Part shown: positions 25,806 through 34,831 of the stretch, piece after piece
Layout of the letters: each line of letters starts with the position of its first letter
How positions within the stretch are numbered: position 1 is the stretch's first letter
NCBI RefSeq assembly: GCF_027532945.1
Contig: NZ_JAPZTZ010000015.1
Coordinates: 85,305 to 149,304, forward strand
Length of the DNA: 64,000 nt
Reading direction: 5' to 3'
From: Phreatobacter sp.
Lineage (GTDB): Bacteria > Pseudomonadota > Alphaproteobacteria > Rhizobiales > Phreatobacteraceae
The notes under the pieces: generated by a model
The model's input: only the letters and a program-made list of their open reading frames with translations
Told to the model about the DNA's origin: nothing
The model's database searches: none
Position numbers and translations under genes: made by a program

Positions 25806-28757
25806 ATGTTGATCAAGCGCAAGTCCCAGGACGCCGCCCGCACGCGGCTCGCCGGCCTCGCCGGTGGACTCACCTCCGGCGTGATGGATCGCCGTACCTT
25901 CCTCGCCCGGTCCGGCCTCACCGCCGCCGGCGCCATCGCCGTCGGCTCGCTGACGCTCGGCGCGGTGCGCAAGGCCGAGGCGGTCGCCGCCCCGCAGCCG
26001 GGCATCGCCACCGTCGTCAAGAAGAACATGTGCACCCACTGTTCGGTGGGCTGCACCGTCATCGCCGAGGTGCAGAACGGCGTCTGGACCGGTCAGGAGC
26101 CGGCCTGGGAGAGCCCGATCAACCGCGGCACCCACTGCGCCAAGGGCGCTTCCTCGCGTGAGCTGGTGTTCGGCGAGCGCCGCGTGAAGTACCCGATGAA
26201 GCTGGTCGGCGGCCAGTGGCGCCGCATCACGTGGGAGCAGGCCTTCAACGAGATCGGCGACAAGATGCTGGAGATCCGCGCCAAGTCGGGCGCCGACAGC
26301 GTCTACATGCTCGGCTCGGCGAAGTTCACCAACGAGGCGGCCTACCTGTTCCGCAAGTTCGGCGCCTTCTGGGGCACCAACAACGTCGACCACCAGGCCC
26401 GCATCTGCCACTCCACCACCGTGGCCGGCGTCGCCAACACCTGGGGCTACGGCGCCCAGACCAACTCCTACAATGACATCCGCGTCGCCAAGACCATGAT
26501 CATCATGGGCGGCAACCCGGCGGAGGCGCACCCCGTGTCGCTGCAGCACGTGCTCAGCGGCAAGGAACTGAACCGCGCCAACCTGATCGTCATCGACCCG
26601 CGCATGACCCGCACTGCGGCTCATGCCACCGAATATGTCCGCATCCGCTCCGGCACCGACATTCCGGTGATGTGGGGCATCATGTGGCACATCGTGAAGA
26701 ACGGCTGGGAGGACAAGGAATTCCTCGCCCAGCGCGTCTACGGCATGAACGAGGTGCTGAAGGAAGTCGAGAAGTGGGATCCGAAGACCGTCGAGGACGT
26801 GTCGGGCGTTCCCGGCGCCCAGCTCGAGAAGGTCGCCAAGCTCTTCGCCACCGAGAAGCCCTCGACGCTGATCTGGTGCATGGGCGCCACCCAGCACACG
26901 GTCGGCACCGCCAACGTGCGTGCCTACTGCAACCTGCTGCTGCTCACCGGTAACGTCGGTGCGCCCGGCACCGGCGCCAACATCTTCCGCGGCCACACCA
27001 ACGTGCAGGGCGCGACCGACATGGGCCTCGATGTCGGCAACCTGCCGCTTTATTACGGCCTGGTCGAGGGCGCCTGGCGCCATTGGTCGCGCGTCTGGGA
27101 GGTCCCCTACGACTACTTCGTGTCGCGCTTCGACGAGGTTCCGGCCAAGGGCGGCCGCGCCGCCCGCACGGCCCGCCAGAACATGGAGGTCTCGGGCATC
27201 CCGTCGACCCGCTGGTTCGACGCGGCCCTGCTGCCGAACGAGCAGGTGGACCAGAAGGACAACGTCAAGGCCATGTTCGTCATGGGCCATGGCGGCAACA
27301 CGATCCCGCGCGTGCCCGGTGCGGTCGAGGGCCTCGGCAAGCTCGACCTCCTGGTCGTGGTCGACCCGCATCCGACCAACTTCGTCTCGCTGCACAACCG
27401 GCGTGACGGAACCTATGTGCTGCCGGCCTGCACCAACTTCGAGTGCGACGGCTCGCGCACGGCCTCCAACCGCTCCATCCAGTGGGGTGAGAAGGTGGTC
27501 GAGCCGATCTTCGAGTCGGCCACCGACTACTGGATCATCTACAAGTTCGCCCAGAAGCTCGGCTTCGCCAACGAGATGTTCAAGAACATCAAGATGGTGA
27601 AGGGCAAGTTCGGTGACGAGCCGGAGGCCGAGTCGATCCTGCGCGAGATCAATCGCGGTGGCTGGTCGACCGGCTATACCGGCCAGTCGCCGGAGCGCAT
27701 CAAGGCCCACATGGCGAACCAGGACAAGTTCGACATCGTGACGCTGCGCGCCTCGAAGGACGTGGCGGGCGTCGGCGGCGACTTCTACGGCCTGCCCTGG
27801 CCGTGCTGGGGCACCCCGGAGCTCCGCCACCCCGGCACCCACATCCTCTACAACACCAATGAGCGGATGATGGACGGCGGCGGCACCTTCCGCCCGCGCT
27901 TCGGTCTGGAGCGCAACGGCGAGACGCTGCTGGCGCAGGGTTCCTGGAGCAAGGACTCCATGATCCAGGACGGCTATCCGGAGTTCACCTATGCGATGTT
28001 CCAGCGCCTTGGCTGGGACGCCGACCTGACGCCGGCCGAGAAGGCGACGATCGAGCGGATCGGCGGTGCCAATCCGGGCGCGATCTCCTGGGCTACCGAC
28101 CTGTCGGGCGGCATCCAGCGCGTCTGCCTCGAGAAGAACGTCTGCCCCTACGGCAACGGCAAGGCCCGCGCCATCGCCTGGAACCTGCCTGATCCGGTTC
28201 CGGTCCATCGCGAGCCGATCTACACGCCGCGCGTCGACCTCGTGGCCAAGTATCCGGCCCGCGCCGACGAGCGCACGCTGCGCATGCCCAACCTCCACAC
28301 GACCTACCAGAAGGGCGCGGTGGACAAGGGCATTGCACGGCAGTTCCCGATCATCCTCACCTCCGGTCGTCTCGTGGAGTACGAAGGCGGCGGCGAGGAG
28401 ACGCGGTCCAACAAGTGGCTCGCCGAGCTGCAGCAGGACATGTTCGTCGAGATCAACCCGCGTGACGCGGCCCAGCGCAACATCGCCGATGGCGGTTGGG
28501 TCTGGGTTGCCGGTCCCGAGGGTGGCCGTGCCCGCATGAAGGCGCTCGTCACCGAGCGCGTCGGACCGGGTGTCGCCTGGATGCCGTTCCACTTCGGTGG
28601 CTGGTACCAGGGCGAAGACCAGCGCAAGAACTACCCGCAGGGGACCGATCCGATCGTCCTCGGCGAGAGCGTCAACACCGTGACCACCTATGGCTATGAC
28701 CCGGTGACGGGCATGCACGAAGGCAAGGCCACGCTCTGCCAGATCCAGGCGGCGTGA
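25806..28757 (+). CDS. fdhA: Formate dehydrogenase catalytic alpha subunit
   Basis: A 983-residue Mo/W-bis-MGD oxidoreductase that converts formate to CO2, exported by Tat (MDRRTFLARSG, RR at 29-30) and so acting in the periplasm. The N-terminal [4Fe-4S] ligands are Cys76, Cys79, Cys83 and Cys111 (CTHCSVGC...HCAKG). The metal ligand is Cys201 followed by His202 in QARICHSTT, where the E. coli FDH-N enzyme has selenocysteine, so this is a cysteine form. C-terminal molybdopterin dinucleotide-binding sequence is present (VDKGIARQFPIILTSGR). First gene of the alpha-beta-gamma structural set. Confidence 0.95.
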   Translation: MLIKRKSQDAARTRLAGLAGGLTSGVMDRRTFLARSGLTAAGAIAVGSLTLGAVRKAEAVAAPQPGIATVVKKNMCTHCSVGCTVIAEVQNGVWTGQEPAWESPINRGTHCAKGASSRELVFGERRVKYPMKLVGGQWRRITWEQAFNEIGDKMLEIRAKSGADSVYMLGSAKFTNEAAYLFRKFGAFWGTNNVDHQARICHSTTVAGVANTWGYGAQTNSYNDIRVAKTMIIMGGNPAEAHPVSLQHVLSGKELNRANLIVIDPRMTRTAAHATEYVRIRSGTDIPVMWGIMWHIVKNGWEDKEFLAQRVYGMNEVLKEVEKWDPKTVEDVSGVPGAQLEKVAKLFATEKPSTLIWCMGATQHTVGTANVRAYCNLLLLTGNVGAPGTGANIFRGHTNVQGATDMGLDVGNLPLYYGLVEGAWRHWSRVWEVPYDYFVSRFDEVPAKGGRAARTARQNMEVSGIPSTRWFDAALLPNEQVDQKDNVKAMFVMGHGGNTIPRVPGAVEGLGKLDLLVVVDPHPTNFVSLHNRRDGTYVLPACTNFECDGSRTASNRSIQWGEKVVEPIFESATDYWIIYKFAQKLGFANEMFKNIKMVKGKFGDEPEAESILREINRGGWSTGYTGQSPERIKAHMANQDKFDIVTLRASKDVAGVGGDFYGLPWPCWGTPELRHPGTHILYNTNERMMDGGGTFRPRFGLERNGETLLAQGSWSKDSMIQDGYPEFTYAMFQRLGWDADLTPAEKATIERIGGANPGAISWATDLSGGIQRVCLEKNVCPYGNGKARAIAWNLPDPVPVHREPIYTPRVDLVAKYPARADERTLRMPNLHTTYQKGAVDKGIARQFPIILTSGRLVEYEGGGEETRSNKWLAELQQDMFVEINPRDAAQRNIADGGWVWVAGPEGGRARMKALVTERVGPGVAWMPFHFGGWYQGEDQRKNYPQGTDPIVLGESVNTVTTYGYDPVTGMHEGKATLCQIQAA

Positions 28758-28773
28758 GAGGGAGGACCGAACA

Positions 28774-29370
28774 ATGGCCCGTATGAAGTTCCTCTGTGAT
28801 GCCGATCGTTGCATCGAATGCAACGCCTGCGTCACCGCCTGCAAGAACGAGCACGACGTTCCGTGGGGCATCAACCGCCGCCGCGTCGTCACGCTCAATG
28901 ACGGCAAGCCCGGTGAGCGCTCCATCTCGATGGCGTGCATGCACTGCACCGACGCGCCCTGCGCGGCGGTGTGCCCGGTGAACTGCTTCTACACCACGGC
29001 CGACGCGGTCGTGCTGCACTCCAAGGAGCTGTGCATCGGCTGCGGCTACTGCTTCTACGCCTGCCCGTTCGGCGCGCCGCAATATCCGCGCGTCAGCAAC
29101 TTCGGCACCCGCGGCAAGATGGACAAGTGCACCTACTGCGCCGGTGGTCCGCTCGCCGACAACTCCACGGCCGAATATGCCGCCTACGGTGCCAACCGCC
29201 TTGCCCAGGGCAAGCTCCCGCTCTGCGCGGAGATGTGCTCGACCAAGGCGCTGCTCGCCGGCGACAGCGACATGATCGCGACCATCTACAAGGAGCGCGT
29301 GCTGAAGCGTGGCTACGGCTCGGGCGCCTGGGGCTGGCAGACGGCCTACAAGGAAACCATCGCCATCTGA
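28774..29370 (+). CDS. fdh3B: Formate dehydrogenase iron-sulfur beta subunit (FDH3 type)
   Basis: A 198-residue electron-transfer subunit with 16 cysteines in four groups (13/16/19/23, 55/58/63/67, 87/90/93/97, 119/122/151/155), enough for four [4Fe-4S] clusters. It relays electrons from the catalytic subunit to the cytochrome b subunit. It has no signal peptide and no C-terminal membrane anchor (unlike E. coli FdnH), and is expected to be co-exported with the alpha subunit. It starts 16 bp after alpha, with GAGGGAGGA as Shine-Dalgarno. Confidence 0.94.
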   Translation: MARMKFLCDADRCIECNACVTACKNEHDVPWGINRRRVVTLNDGKPGERSISMACMHCTDAPCAAVCPVNCFYTTADAVVLHSKELCIGCGYCFYACPFGAPQYPRVSNFGTRGKMDKCTYCAGGPLADNSTAEYAAYGANRLAQGKLPLCAEMCSTKALLAGDSDMIATIYKERVLKRGYGSGAWGWQTAYKETIAI

Positions 29371-29458
29371 TCCGCCGGGCGGCGGCCTTGCGCCGCCGCC
29401 CGCTTCATCCATTCGGGACGGCTGCCGCATGAGCGCCGTCCGCAGGGAGGACCATCCG

Positions 29459-30475
29459 ATGCGCGTCACGCTTCGGTCTCTCGTGGCCGCCTTCTTCCTG
29501 GCGATCGCTGTCTTTATCGCTGCACCTGCCTCGGCGCAGCAGCCGAACTCGGTCAATCCGACCGCTGCCTCCGTCAAGGAGCAGCAGCTCATGCAGGCCC
29601 TTCAGGCCGGCACGCCGGGCGCCGGCTCCACGCTCTCCGGGCGCATCACGATCCCGGATGCCAGCGCGGCCAACCTCATCCAGCCGCAGGGCCAGGCCTG
29701 GCGCGCCTTCCACCAGGGCGCCATGCTCTGGGTCGGTGCCATCGCCATCCTCGGCATGCTCGGCATGCTCGCGGTGTTCTACTTTACCCGCGGCAAGATC
29801 ATGATCGACTCCGGCCTGTCCGGCGTGAAGATCCTGCGCTTCTCGACGTTCGAGCGCTTCATCCACTGGCTGACCGCAGGCTGCTTCATCATCCTGGCGC
29901 TGTCGGGCCTGAACGTGACCTTCGGCAAGTTCGTGGTCGCCCCGCTGCTCGGCGAGGACGCCTTCGCCACGCTGGCGCAGGGTGCCAAGATCGCCCACAA
30001 CTTCCTCGCCTGGCCCTTCATGCTCGGCCTGGTCTTCATGTTCGTGGTCTGGGTGTTCCACAACATCCCCAACAGCACCGACATCACCTGGATCAAGCAG
30101 GGCGGCGGCCTCGTGGGTGGCGGCCATCCGCCGGCCAAGAAGTTCAATGCCGGCCAGAAGGTGATCTTCTGGGCCGTCATCATCGGCGGCGGCCTGCTGT
30201 CGCTGTCGGGCGTCTACCTGCTCTTCCCGGCCTCGGCTGGCGGCGTGCTCGCCCTGCAGTTCTGGAACATCGTCCACGGCCTCGTGGCGGTGCTGCTGAT
30301 CGCCATGATGATCGCCCATATCTACATCGGGTCCGTCGGCATGCAGGGCGCTGCCGACGCCATGACCTCCGGCGAGGTCGACCTCAACTGGGCCAAGGAG
30401 CACCACTCGCTCTGGGTCGAGGAAGAGATGGCGAAGGGCAAGGCGCTGCCGCCTGCGGCACAGCCCGCCGAGTAA
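29459..30475 (+). CDS. Formate dehydrogenase cytochrome b gamma subunit
   Basis: A 338-residue membrane subunit that takes electrons from the beta subunit and reduces quinone. An N-terminal signal-like segment (1-27, ending PASAQQ) is followed by an extra periplasmic stretch, one TM helix near 80-105 and the four-helix b-type core. Candidate haem His residues lie in FERFIHWLT, AHNFLAWPF, NIVHGL and MIAHIYIG. ATG 29459 was chosen over ATG 29429 because AGGGAGG sits 8 bp upstream and the signal peptide begins there. A terminator follows 25 bp after the stop. Confidence 0.92.
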   Translation: MRVTLRSLVAAFFLAIAVFIAAPASAQQPNSVNPTAASVKEQQLMQALQAGTPGAGSTLSGRITIPDASAANLIQPQGQAWRAFHQGAMLWVGAIAILGMLGMLAVFYFTRGKIMIDSGLSGVKILRFSTFERFIHWLTAGCFIILALSGLNVTFGKFVVAPLLGEDAFATLAQGAKIAHNFLAWPFMLGLVFMFVVWVFHNIPNSTDITWIKQGGGLVGGGHPPAKKFNAGQKVIFWAVIIGGGLLSLSGVYLLFPASAGGVLALQFWNIVHGLVAVLLIAMMIAHIYIGSVGMQGAADAMTSGEVDLNWAKEHHSLWVEEEMAKGKALPPAAQPAE

Positions 30476-30500
30476 CGACAGGTCCCACGCGACACACAGA

Positions 30501-30528
30501 CGCCCGGCTCCGGCCGGGCGTTTTTGTT
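30501..30528 (+). terminator. Rho-independent terminator after the formate dehydrogenase operon
   Basis: An 8-bp stem CGCCCGGC/GCCGGGCG (30501-30508 with 30513-30520) has a TCCG loop and is followed by TTTTTGTTT. It lies 25 bp downstream of the gamma subunit stop. Confidence 0.9.
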
Positions 30529-30597
30529 TGAGGGCTGGCGGTGGCGTGCCCATGGCCCTAGTTTCCGCTCTCCATGACGGATGAGGCCGAGACGATC

Positions 30598-31164
30598 ATG
30601 AAGGTGGTGGGACTGGCGGGCTGGAGCGGGGCGGGCAAGACCACGCTGCTCACCCGCGTCATTCCGGTGCTGCGCGGGCGGGGCCTTTCGGTCTCGACGC
30701 TGAAGCACGCGCACCATGCCTTCGACATCGACAGGCCGGGCAAGGACAGCCACGAGCACCGGCTTGCCGGCGCCACCGAGGTGCTGGTCGCCTCTGGCCG
30801 CCGCTGGGCGCTGATGCACGAGCTGCGCGAGGAGACAGAGCCCCGCCTTGCCGACCTCCTCGTGCGGCTCTCGCCCGTCGAGCTTGTCATCGTCGAGGGC
30901 TTCAAGCGCGAAGCCCATCCGAAGGTGGAGATCCATCGCGCCGCCAATGCCAAGCCCTGGCTCTTCCCCGACATTCCGGACGTGCGCGCCCTGCTCAGCG
31001 ACGTGGCGGCTCCCGGTTTCAGCGGACCGCGCGCCGATCTCGACGCCATCGAGATGGCGGCCGACCTGCTCCTCGCCGCTGCCGACCCGCTGGACGGCGT
31101 GCTCGACCTCCTGCGGCGCACGGAGCCGGTGGAGCTCGCCCGCCAGCCGCGCAAGGCCGGCTGA
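30598..31164 (+). CDS. mobB: Molybdopterin-guanine dinucleotide biosynthesis adaptor MobB
   Basis: A 188-residue GTP-binding P-loop protein that assists MobA in converting Mo-molybdopterin to the guanine dinucleotide form used by formate dehydrogenase. Walker A is GWSGAGKTT (8-16); VIVEGFKRE and STLKHAHHAFDIDRPGKDS are MobB signatures. ATG 30598 is preferred because family members start at MKV; an in-frame ATG at 30574 would add eight residues. It is followed after 3 bp by moeA. Confidence 0.9.
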   Translation: MKVVGLAGWSGAGKTTLLTRVIPVLRGRGLSVSTLKHAHHAFDIDRPGKDSHEHRLAGATEVLVASGRRWALMHELREETEPRLADLLVRLSPVELVIVEGFKREAHPKVEIHRAANAKPWLFPDIPDVRALLSDVAAPGFSGPRADLDAIEMAADLLLAAADPLDGVLDLLRRTEPVELARQPRKAG

Positions 31165-31167
31165 AGC

Positions 31168-32436
31168 ATGGCCCAGCTCTCCTCCGACCAGTTCGCCTTC
31201 GGCGGCCAGCTCCTCTCCATCGAGGATGCGCTCGACCGCGTCGCTGCGGGCCTCCCACCTGTCGCCAGCACCGAGACCGTGCCGCTGCTGGCCGCCGACG
31301 GCCGGGTGCTTGCCGCCGACATTGCCGCGCCGGTGAGCCTGCCGCCCTTCTTCAACTCCGCCGTCGATGGCTATGCCGTGCGCTTCGCTGATCTCGCCGC
31401 TGCCGGAGAGACGCGCCTGCCGGTCTCGGGGCGCGTGCCGGCGGGCTCCTCCGCCAGCGCCATGGCGGCAGGGGTTGCGGTCCGCATCTTCACCGGCGCG
31501 CCCATGCCGGAGGGCTGCGACACGGTCTTCATGCAGGAGGACGTCCGGCTCGATGGCGAGACCGTCATCCTGCCACAGGGGCTGTCGGCGGGCGCCAATT
31601 GCCGGCCGGCGGGCGAGGACCTCCCCGCTGGCGCGCGGGCGCTTGGCGCCGGCCGCGTCATGACGCCGGAGACCATCGCGCTGGCCGCTGCCCTCGGCCT
31701 CACCGACGTGACCGTGCGCCGCCGCGTCCGCGTCGCCGTCTTCTCCACCGGCAACGAGATCGTCTCGCCCGGCACGCCGCTGGGCGCGGCGCAGCTCTAC
31801 GATTCCAACCGCTACACGATGCAGGCGCTGCTGCGCCGCCTCGGCGCCGAGGTCACCGATCTCGGCATCCTGCCCGACGACCGCGCCGCCATCGCCGCGG
31901 CCCTGTCGGCGGCAGCGGGCGGCCATGACCTCATCCTCACCTCCGGCGGCGTCTCCACCGGCGAGGAGGACCATGTGAAGGCGGCTGTGGAGGCGGTGGG
32001 CTCGCTGACCTTCTGGCGTCTCGCCATCAAGCCGGGCCGCCCGGTCGCCATGGGCGTCATCCCGGCGCCGGGCGGCACGGAACAGGCGGCCTTCATCGGC
32101 CTGCCCGGCAATCCCGTCGCCGTCTTCGTCACCTTCGCCCATGTGGTGCGGCCCTTTCTCACCGTGCTGGCGGGGGCAAAGCCCGAGCGGCCGATGGCGC
32201 TCCCCGTTCGCGCGGCCTTCCCCTACAAGAAGAAGGCGGGGCGGCGGGAATATGTGCGGGTGGCGCTCAGGCGCGGCGCCGACGGCGTGATGGAAGCGGT
32301 GAAGCATCCGCGCGATGGCGCCGGCGTCATCACCTCGCTGACCGAGACGGATGGCCTCGTCGAGCTGCCCGAGCCCATCGAGCGCGTGGCGCCCGGCGAG
32401 ACGGTCGCCTTCCTGTCCTACGCGCTGCTGCGCTGA
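31168..32436 (+). CDS. moeA: Molybdopterin molybdotransferase MoeA
   Basis: A 422-residue full-length MoeA that inserts molybdate (or tungstate) into adenylated molybdopterin. Canonical segments are present: NSAVDGYAV, the GAPMPEG loop, GENIR-equivalent GANCRPAGED, STGNEI, YDSN, LTSGGVSTGEEDH, IKPGRPVAMG and GLPGNPVAVFV. It is transcribed with mobB and ends 4 bp from the convergent mobA stop. Two further MoeA-like genes exist 7-8 kb downstream; this copy is the conventional one. Confidence 0.94.
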   Translation: MAQLSSDQFAFGGQLLSIEDALDRVAAGLPPVASTETVPLLAADGRVLAADIAAPVSLPPFFNSAVDGYAVRFADLAAAGETRLPVSGRVPAGSSASAMAAGVAVRIFTGAPMPEGCDTVFMQEDVRLDGETVILPQGLSAGANCRPAGEDLPAGARALGAGRVMTPETIALAAALGLTDVTVRRRVRVAVFSTGNEIVSPGTPLGAAQLYDSNRYTMQALLRRLGAEVTDLGILPDDRAAIAAALSAAAGGHDLILTSGGVSTGEEDHVKAAVEAVGSLTFWRLAIKPGRPVAMGVIPAPGGTEQAAFIGLPGNPVAVFVTFAHVVRPFLTVLAGAKPERPMALPVRAAFPYKKKAGRREYVRVALRRGADGVMEAVKHPRDGAGVITSLTETDGLVELPEPIERVAPGETVAFLSYALLR

Positions 32437-32440
32437 AGCT

Positions 32441-33067
32441 TCAGGCCGCGGGATGTAGCGCCAGCACAGCCTCGGCCTCGGCGAGGTCCTCGGGGCTGTT
32501 GGCGTTGAAGAACGGGTCGAAGGGCTCGGTCGGCCAGATCGCCTCGGCCACGCCATGGCGGGCGGTCCAGCGGTCGATCTTGCGCAGGTCTTCCTCCACC
32601 AGCGCGCGGCGCAGGTCGGCGAGCAGCGCGACGGGCCAGAGCCCGACAACGGGATGGGTCTGGTCGCCGGAGCGGGCGGTGGCGAGCGGCGTTCCCGCCG
32701 CCTCGCGCGCCTGATGGAGCCGGCCGACGAGATCGGCGGGAAGGAAGGGCGAGTCGGTCGGGATGGAGACGAGCCAGGCGATGTCCGGCCGCTCCCGCTC
32801 CAGCCATTCCAGCGCCGCGACGACGCCGGCCAACGGCCCGGCGAATCCCGGCACCGTGTCGGCCACCACCGGCAGGCCGAGGGCGGCAAACCGCGCCGGA
32901 TCGCCATTGGCATTGACGATGAGCCCGTCGCACTGGGGCGTGAGGCGCTTGACGGCGCGGTCGAGCAGGGTGGTGCCCCCAATCGTCTTCAGCGGCTTGT
33001 CGCCGCCGCCCATGCGGCGGGCGAGGCCACCGGCGAGCAGCACGCCGAGGGTTTGGGGATGCGGCAT
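32441..33067 (-). CDS. mobA: Molybdenum cofactor guanylyltransferase MobA
   Basis: A 208-residue nucleotidyltransferase that links GMP to molybdopterin to make the MGD cofactor. The N-terminal [16 protein letters not shown] (11-26) is the GTP-binding signature, with later family motifs [10 protein letters not shown] and PTDSPFLP. The ATG at 33067 lies 5 bp after the fdhD stop, so fdhD and mobA form a minus-strand pair. Length is normal. Confidence 0.93.
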   Translation of the reverse strand: MPHPQTLGVLLAGGLARRMGGGDKPLKTIGGTTLLDRAVKRLTPQCDGLIVNANGDPARFAALGLPVVADTVPGFAGPLAGVVAALEWLERERPDIAWLVSIPTDSPFLPADLVGRLHQAREAAGTPLATARSGDQTHPVVGLWPVALLADLRRALVEEDLRKIDRWTARHGVAEAIWPTEPFDPFFNANSPEDLAEAEAVLALHPAA

Positions 33068-33072
33068 GGGCG

Positions 33073-33945
33073 TCAGTCCTCCGCGCCCTTGCGGCGGTGG
33101 CGTGCACTCTCCTCCTCGACATAGGAGAGGTCCTGGTCGAAGACGATGCGGTCCTCGCCGGCGAGCGCGACGAAGCGCTTGCCCTTGGCCCGACCGATCA
33201 GGGTGAGACCGCACTGGCGGGCAAGCTCGACGCCCCAGGCGGTGAAGCCCGAGCGCGAGACGAGGATGGGGATGCCCATGCGCACGGTCTTGATGACCAT
33301 TTCGGAGGTGAGCCGGCCGGTCGTGTAGAAGATCTTGTCGGCCCCGGTCTCGCCGTGGCGGTACATCCAGCCGGCGATCTTGTCGACGGCATTGTGGCGG
33401 CCGACATCCTCCATATAGACCAGCGGACGGTCCTCGCGGCAGAGCACGCAGCCATGGATCGCGCCGGCCTCGAGATAGAGCGAGGGCATGGTGTTGATGG
33501 CGTGGGTGAGCCGGTAGAGCCAGGAGGTGCGGAACTCCGTCTTCGGCAGCTGGATGTCGGCCAGCGCCTCCATCAGGTCGCCGAAAGTCGTGCCCTGGGC
33601 GCAGCCGGAGGTCTGGGTCCGCTTCTTCAGCTTCTCCTCGAAATTGGTGTGCTCTTCCGTGCGCACCACCACCACCTCAAGCTCCTCATCATAGTCCACG
33701 CCGGTGACCACGTCGGTGGGCTTCAGCATGTTCTGATTGAGGAGATAGCCGATAGCGAGATAGTCGGGGTAATCGCCGATCGTCATCATGGTGACGATCT
33801 CCTGGGCGTTCAGGTAGAGGGTGAGCGGGCGCTCCACCGTCACCGCCGTCTCGATGGCCTCGCCGCGTTCATTGACGCCGGTCACGCGCTGGGTGAGGCG
33901 GGGATCGGCGGGGTTCGGGACGATGAGGGGCGGCGTGTCGGACAT
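33073..33945 (-). CDS. fdhD: Formate dehydrogenase accessory sulfurtransferase FdhD
   Basis: A 290-residue FdhD protein that passes sulfur from a cysteine desulfurase to the bis-MGD cofactor, a step needed for formate dehydrogenase activity. The conserved [11 protein letters not shown] (179-189) and [12 protein letters not shown] are clear. At the loop that carries the CxxC sulfur relay in E. coli, only one Cys is present (SGCAQGTTF, Cys115). A separate CVLC (166-169) lies before [10 protein letters not shown] 33945 is chosen because family-like sequence starts at MSDTPPL; a longer in-frame start at 34017 is less likely. Confidence 0.92.
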   Translation of the reverse strand: MSDTPPLIVPNPADPRLTQRVTGVNERGEAIETAVTVERPLTLYLNAQEIVTMMTIGDYPDYLAIGYLLNQNMLKPTDVVTGVDYDEELEVVVVRTEEHTNFEEKLKKRTQTSGCAQGTTFGDLMEALADIQLPKTEFRTSWLYRLTHAINTMPSLYLEAGAIHGCVLCREDRPLVYMEDVGRHNAVDKIAGWMYRHGETGADKIFYTTGRLTSEMVIKTVRMGIPILVSRSGFTAWGVELARQCGLTLIGRAKGKRFVALAGEDRIVFDQDLSYVEEESARHRRKGAED

Positions 33946-34026
33946 GGCACCGGCGGTCGCGGGAACGGGGCCGGTCAAATAGCACGGCGCCGGGGCGCCG
34001 TGCCATGGTCGCGTCATCGGGTAGCG

Positions 34027-34830
34027 TCACTCGGCCGGCAGCCCCGGCGCCACGAAACCGTGACGGGCGAGGATGCGCTGGCCGGCCGGCGACAGCACGA
34101 AGAGGGCGAAGCGGTGCGCCGCGGTCGAGGCGCCGTTCACCACCGTCACGCCATAGTCCGCGCCGACTGCCAGCGCCTCCGGCAGCGCCACCATGCGGAT
34201 GCCGGGCTGCTCGCGGGCGATGGGGCCGCCATTGGTGCAATAGGCGAGGAAGAGGTCAGCCTGACCCGCCGCGATGACGTGGCCATAGGCGTTCCGCCCC
34301 TCCGGCACCGGTGCGCTGGACGGCCCGCCGGTGAGCTGCACGGCTTTCGCCTCCAGCGCCGCACGGGCACCCGGGCGCACCGCCTCGGCACGGGCGAAGA
34401 CCTGATAGGCATAGTCGCCGGCCGGATCCGCCCGCGGCGTCGAGGTGCCGAGCTTGACCGCCGGATCGAGCATCCGGTCGAGGACGGTCGCCGGCGTGAC
34501 CTCCAGACCCGGCCGCACGAAGGCGCAGAGCGCGTTGCGGGCGAAGAGCACGACCGGCCCCGCCTTGCCGGCCTGCGCCAGCGCCTGCGGATGGGTCATG
34601 TTGGCGGAGGCGAAGACCTCCGCCTTCTCGCCGCCGGCAATGGCGTCGCGGATGAGGCCGGAGGGCCGGTAGACCTGCGTCACCGGGGGCCCGCCGGCGG
34701 CGGTGAAGGCGGCGCTGACCTCGGTCATGGCGCCGCGCAGGCTCCCCGCAGCGTGGAGCAGCACCGGCTCCTGCGCCACGGCGCCGCCCGTGGCGGCCAT
34801 CATCAGGCCCGCCGCAAGAATGGCCCGCAT
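34027..34830 (-). CDS. Molybdate ABC transporter substrate-binding protein (ModA-like)
   Basis: A 267-residue periplasmic binding protein with a signal peptide (1-19, MMAATGGAVAQ). It has the ModA-type oxyanion site start HAAGSLRGAMTEV, later FASANMTHPQ and LGTSTPRADPAGDYA. It binds molybdate or tungstate. No ModBC permease or ATPase accompanies it; it directly follows the Tup transporter genes (1 bp after tupA) and may feed that transporter or act as a second receptor. The exact oxyanion is not predictable. Confidence 0.85.
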   Translation of the reverse strand: MRAILAAGLMMAATGGAVAQEPVLLHAAGSLRGAMTEVSAAFTAAGGPPVTQVYRPSGLIRDAIAGGEKAEVFASANMTHPQALAQAGKAGPVVLFARNALCAFVRPGLEVTPATVLDRMLDPAVKLGTSTPRADPAGDYAYQVFARAEAVRPGARAALEAKAVQLTGGPSSAPVPEGRNAYGHVIAAGQADLFLAYCTNGGPIAREQPGIRMVALPEALAVGADYGVTVVNGASTAAHRFALFVLSPAGQRILARHGFVAPGLPAE

Positions 34831-34831
34831 C

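Noticed and set aside
26406..26411. Possible selenocysteine codon in formate dehydrogenase alpha
   Set aside because: The codon at residue 201 is TGC (Cys), not TGA, so no selenocysteine recoding is needed.
25785..28949. 1054-codon minus-strand frame opposite the formate dehydrogenase alpha gene
   Set aside because: It is a mirror frame of a clearly real Mo/W enzyme gene and has no domain resemblance.
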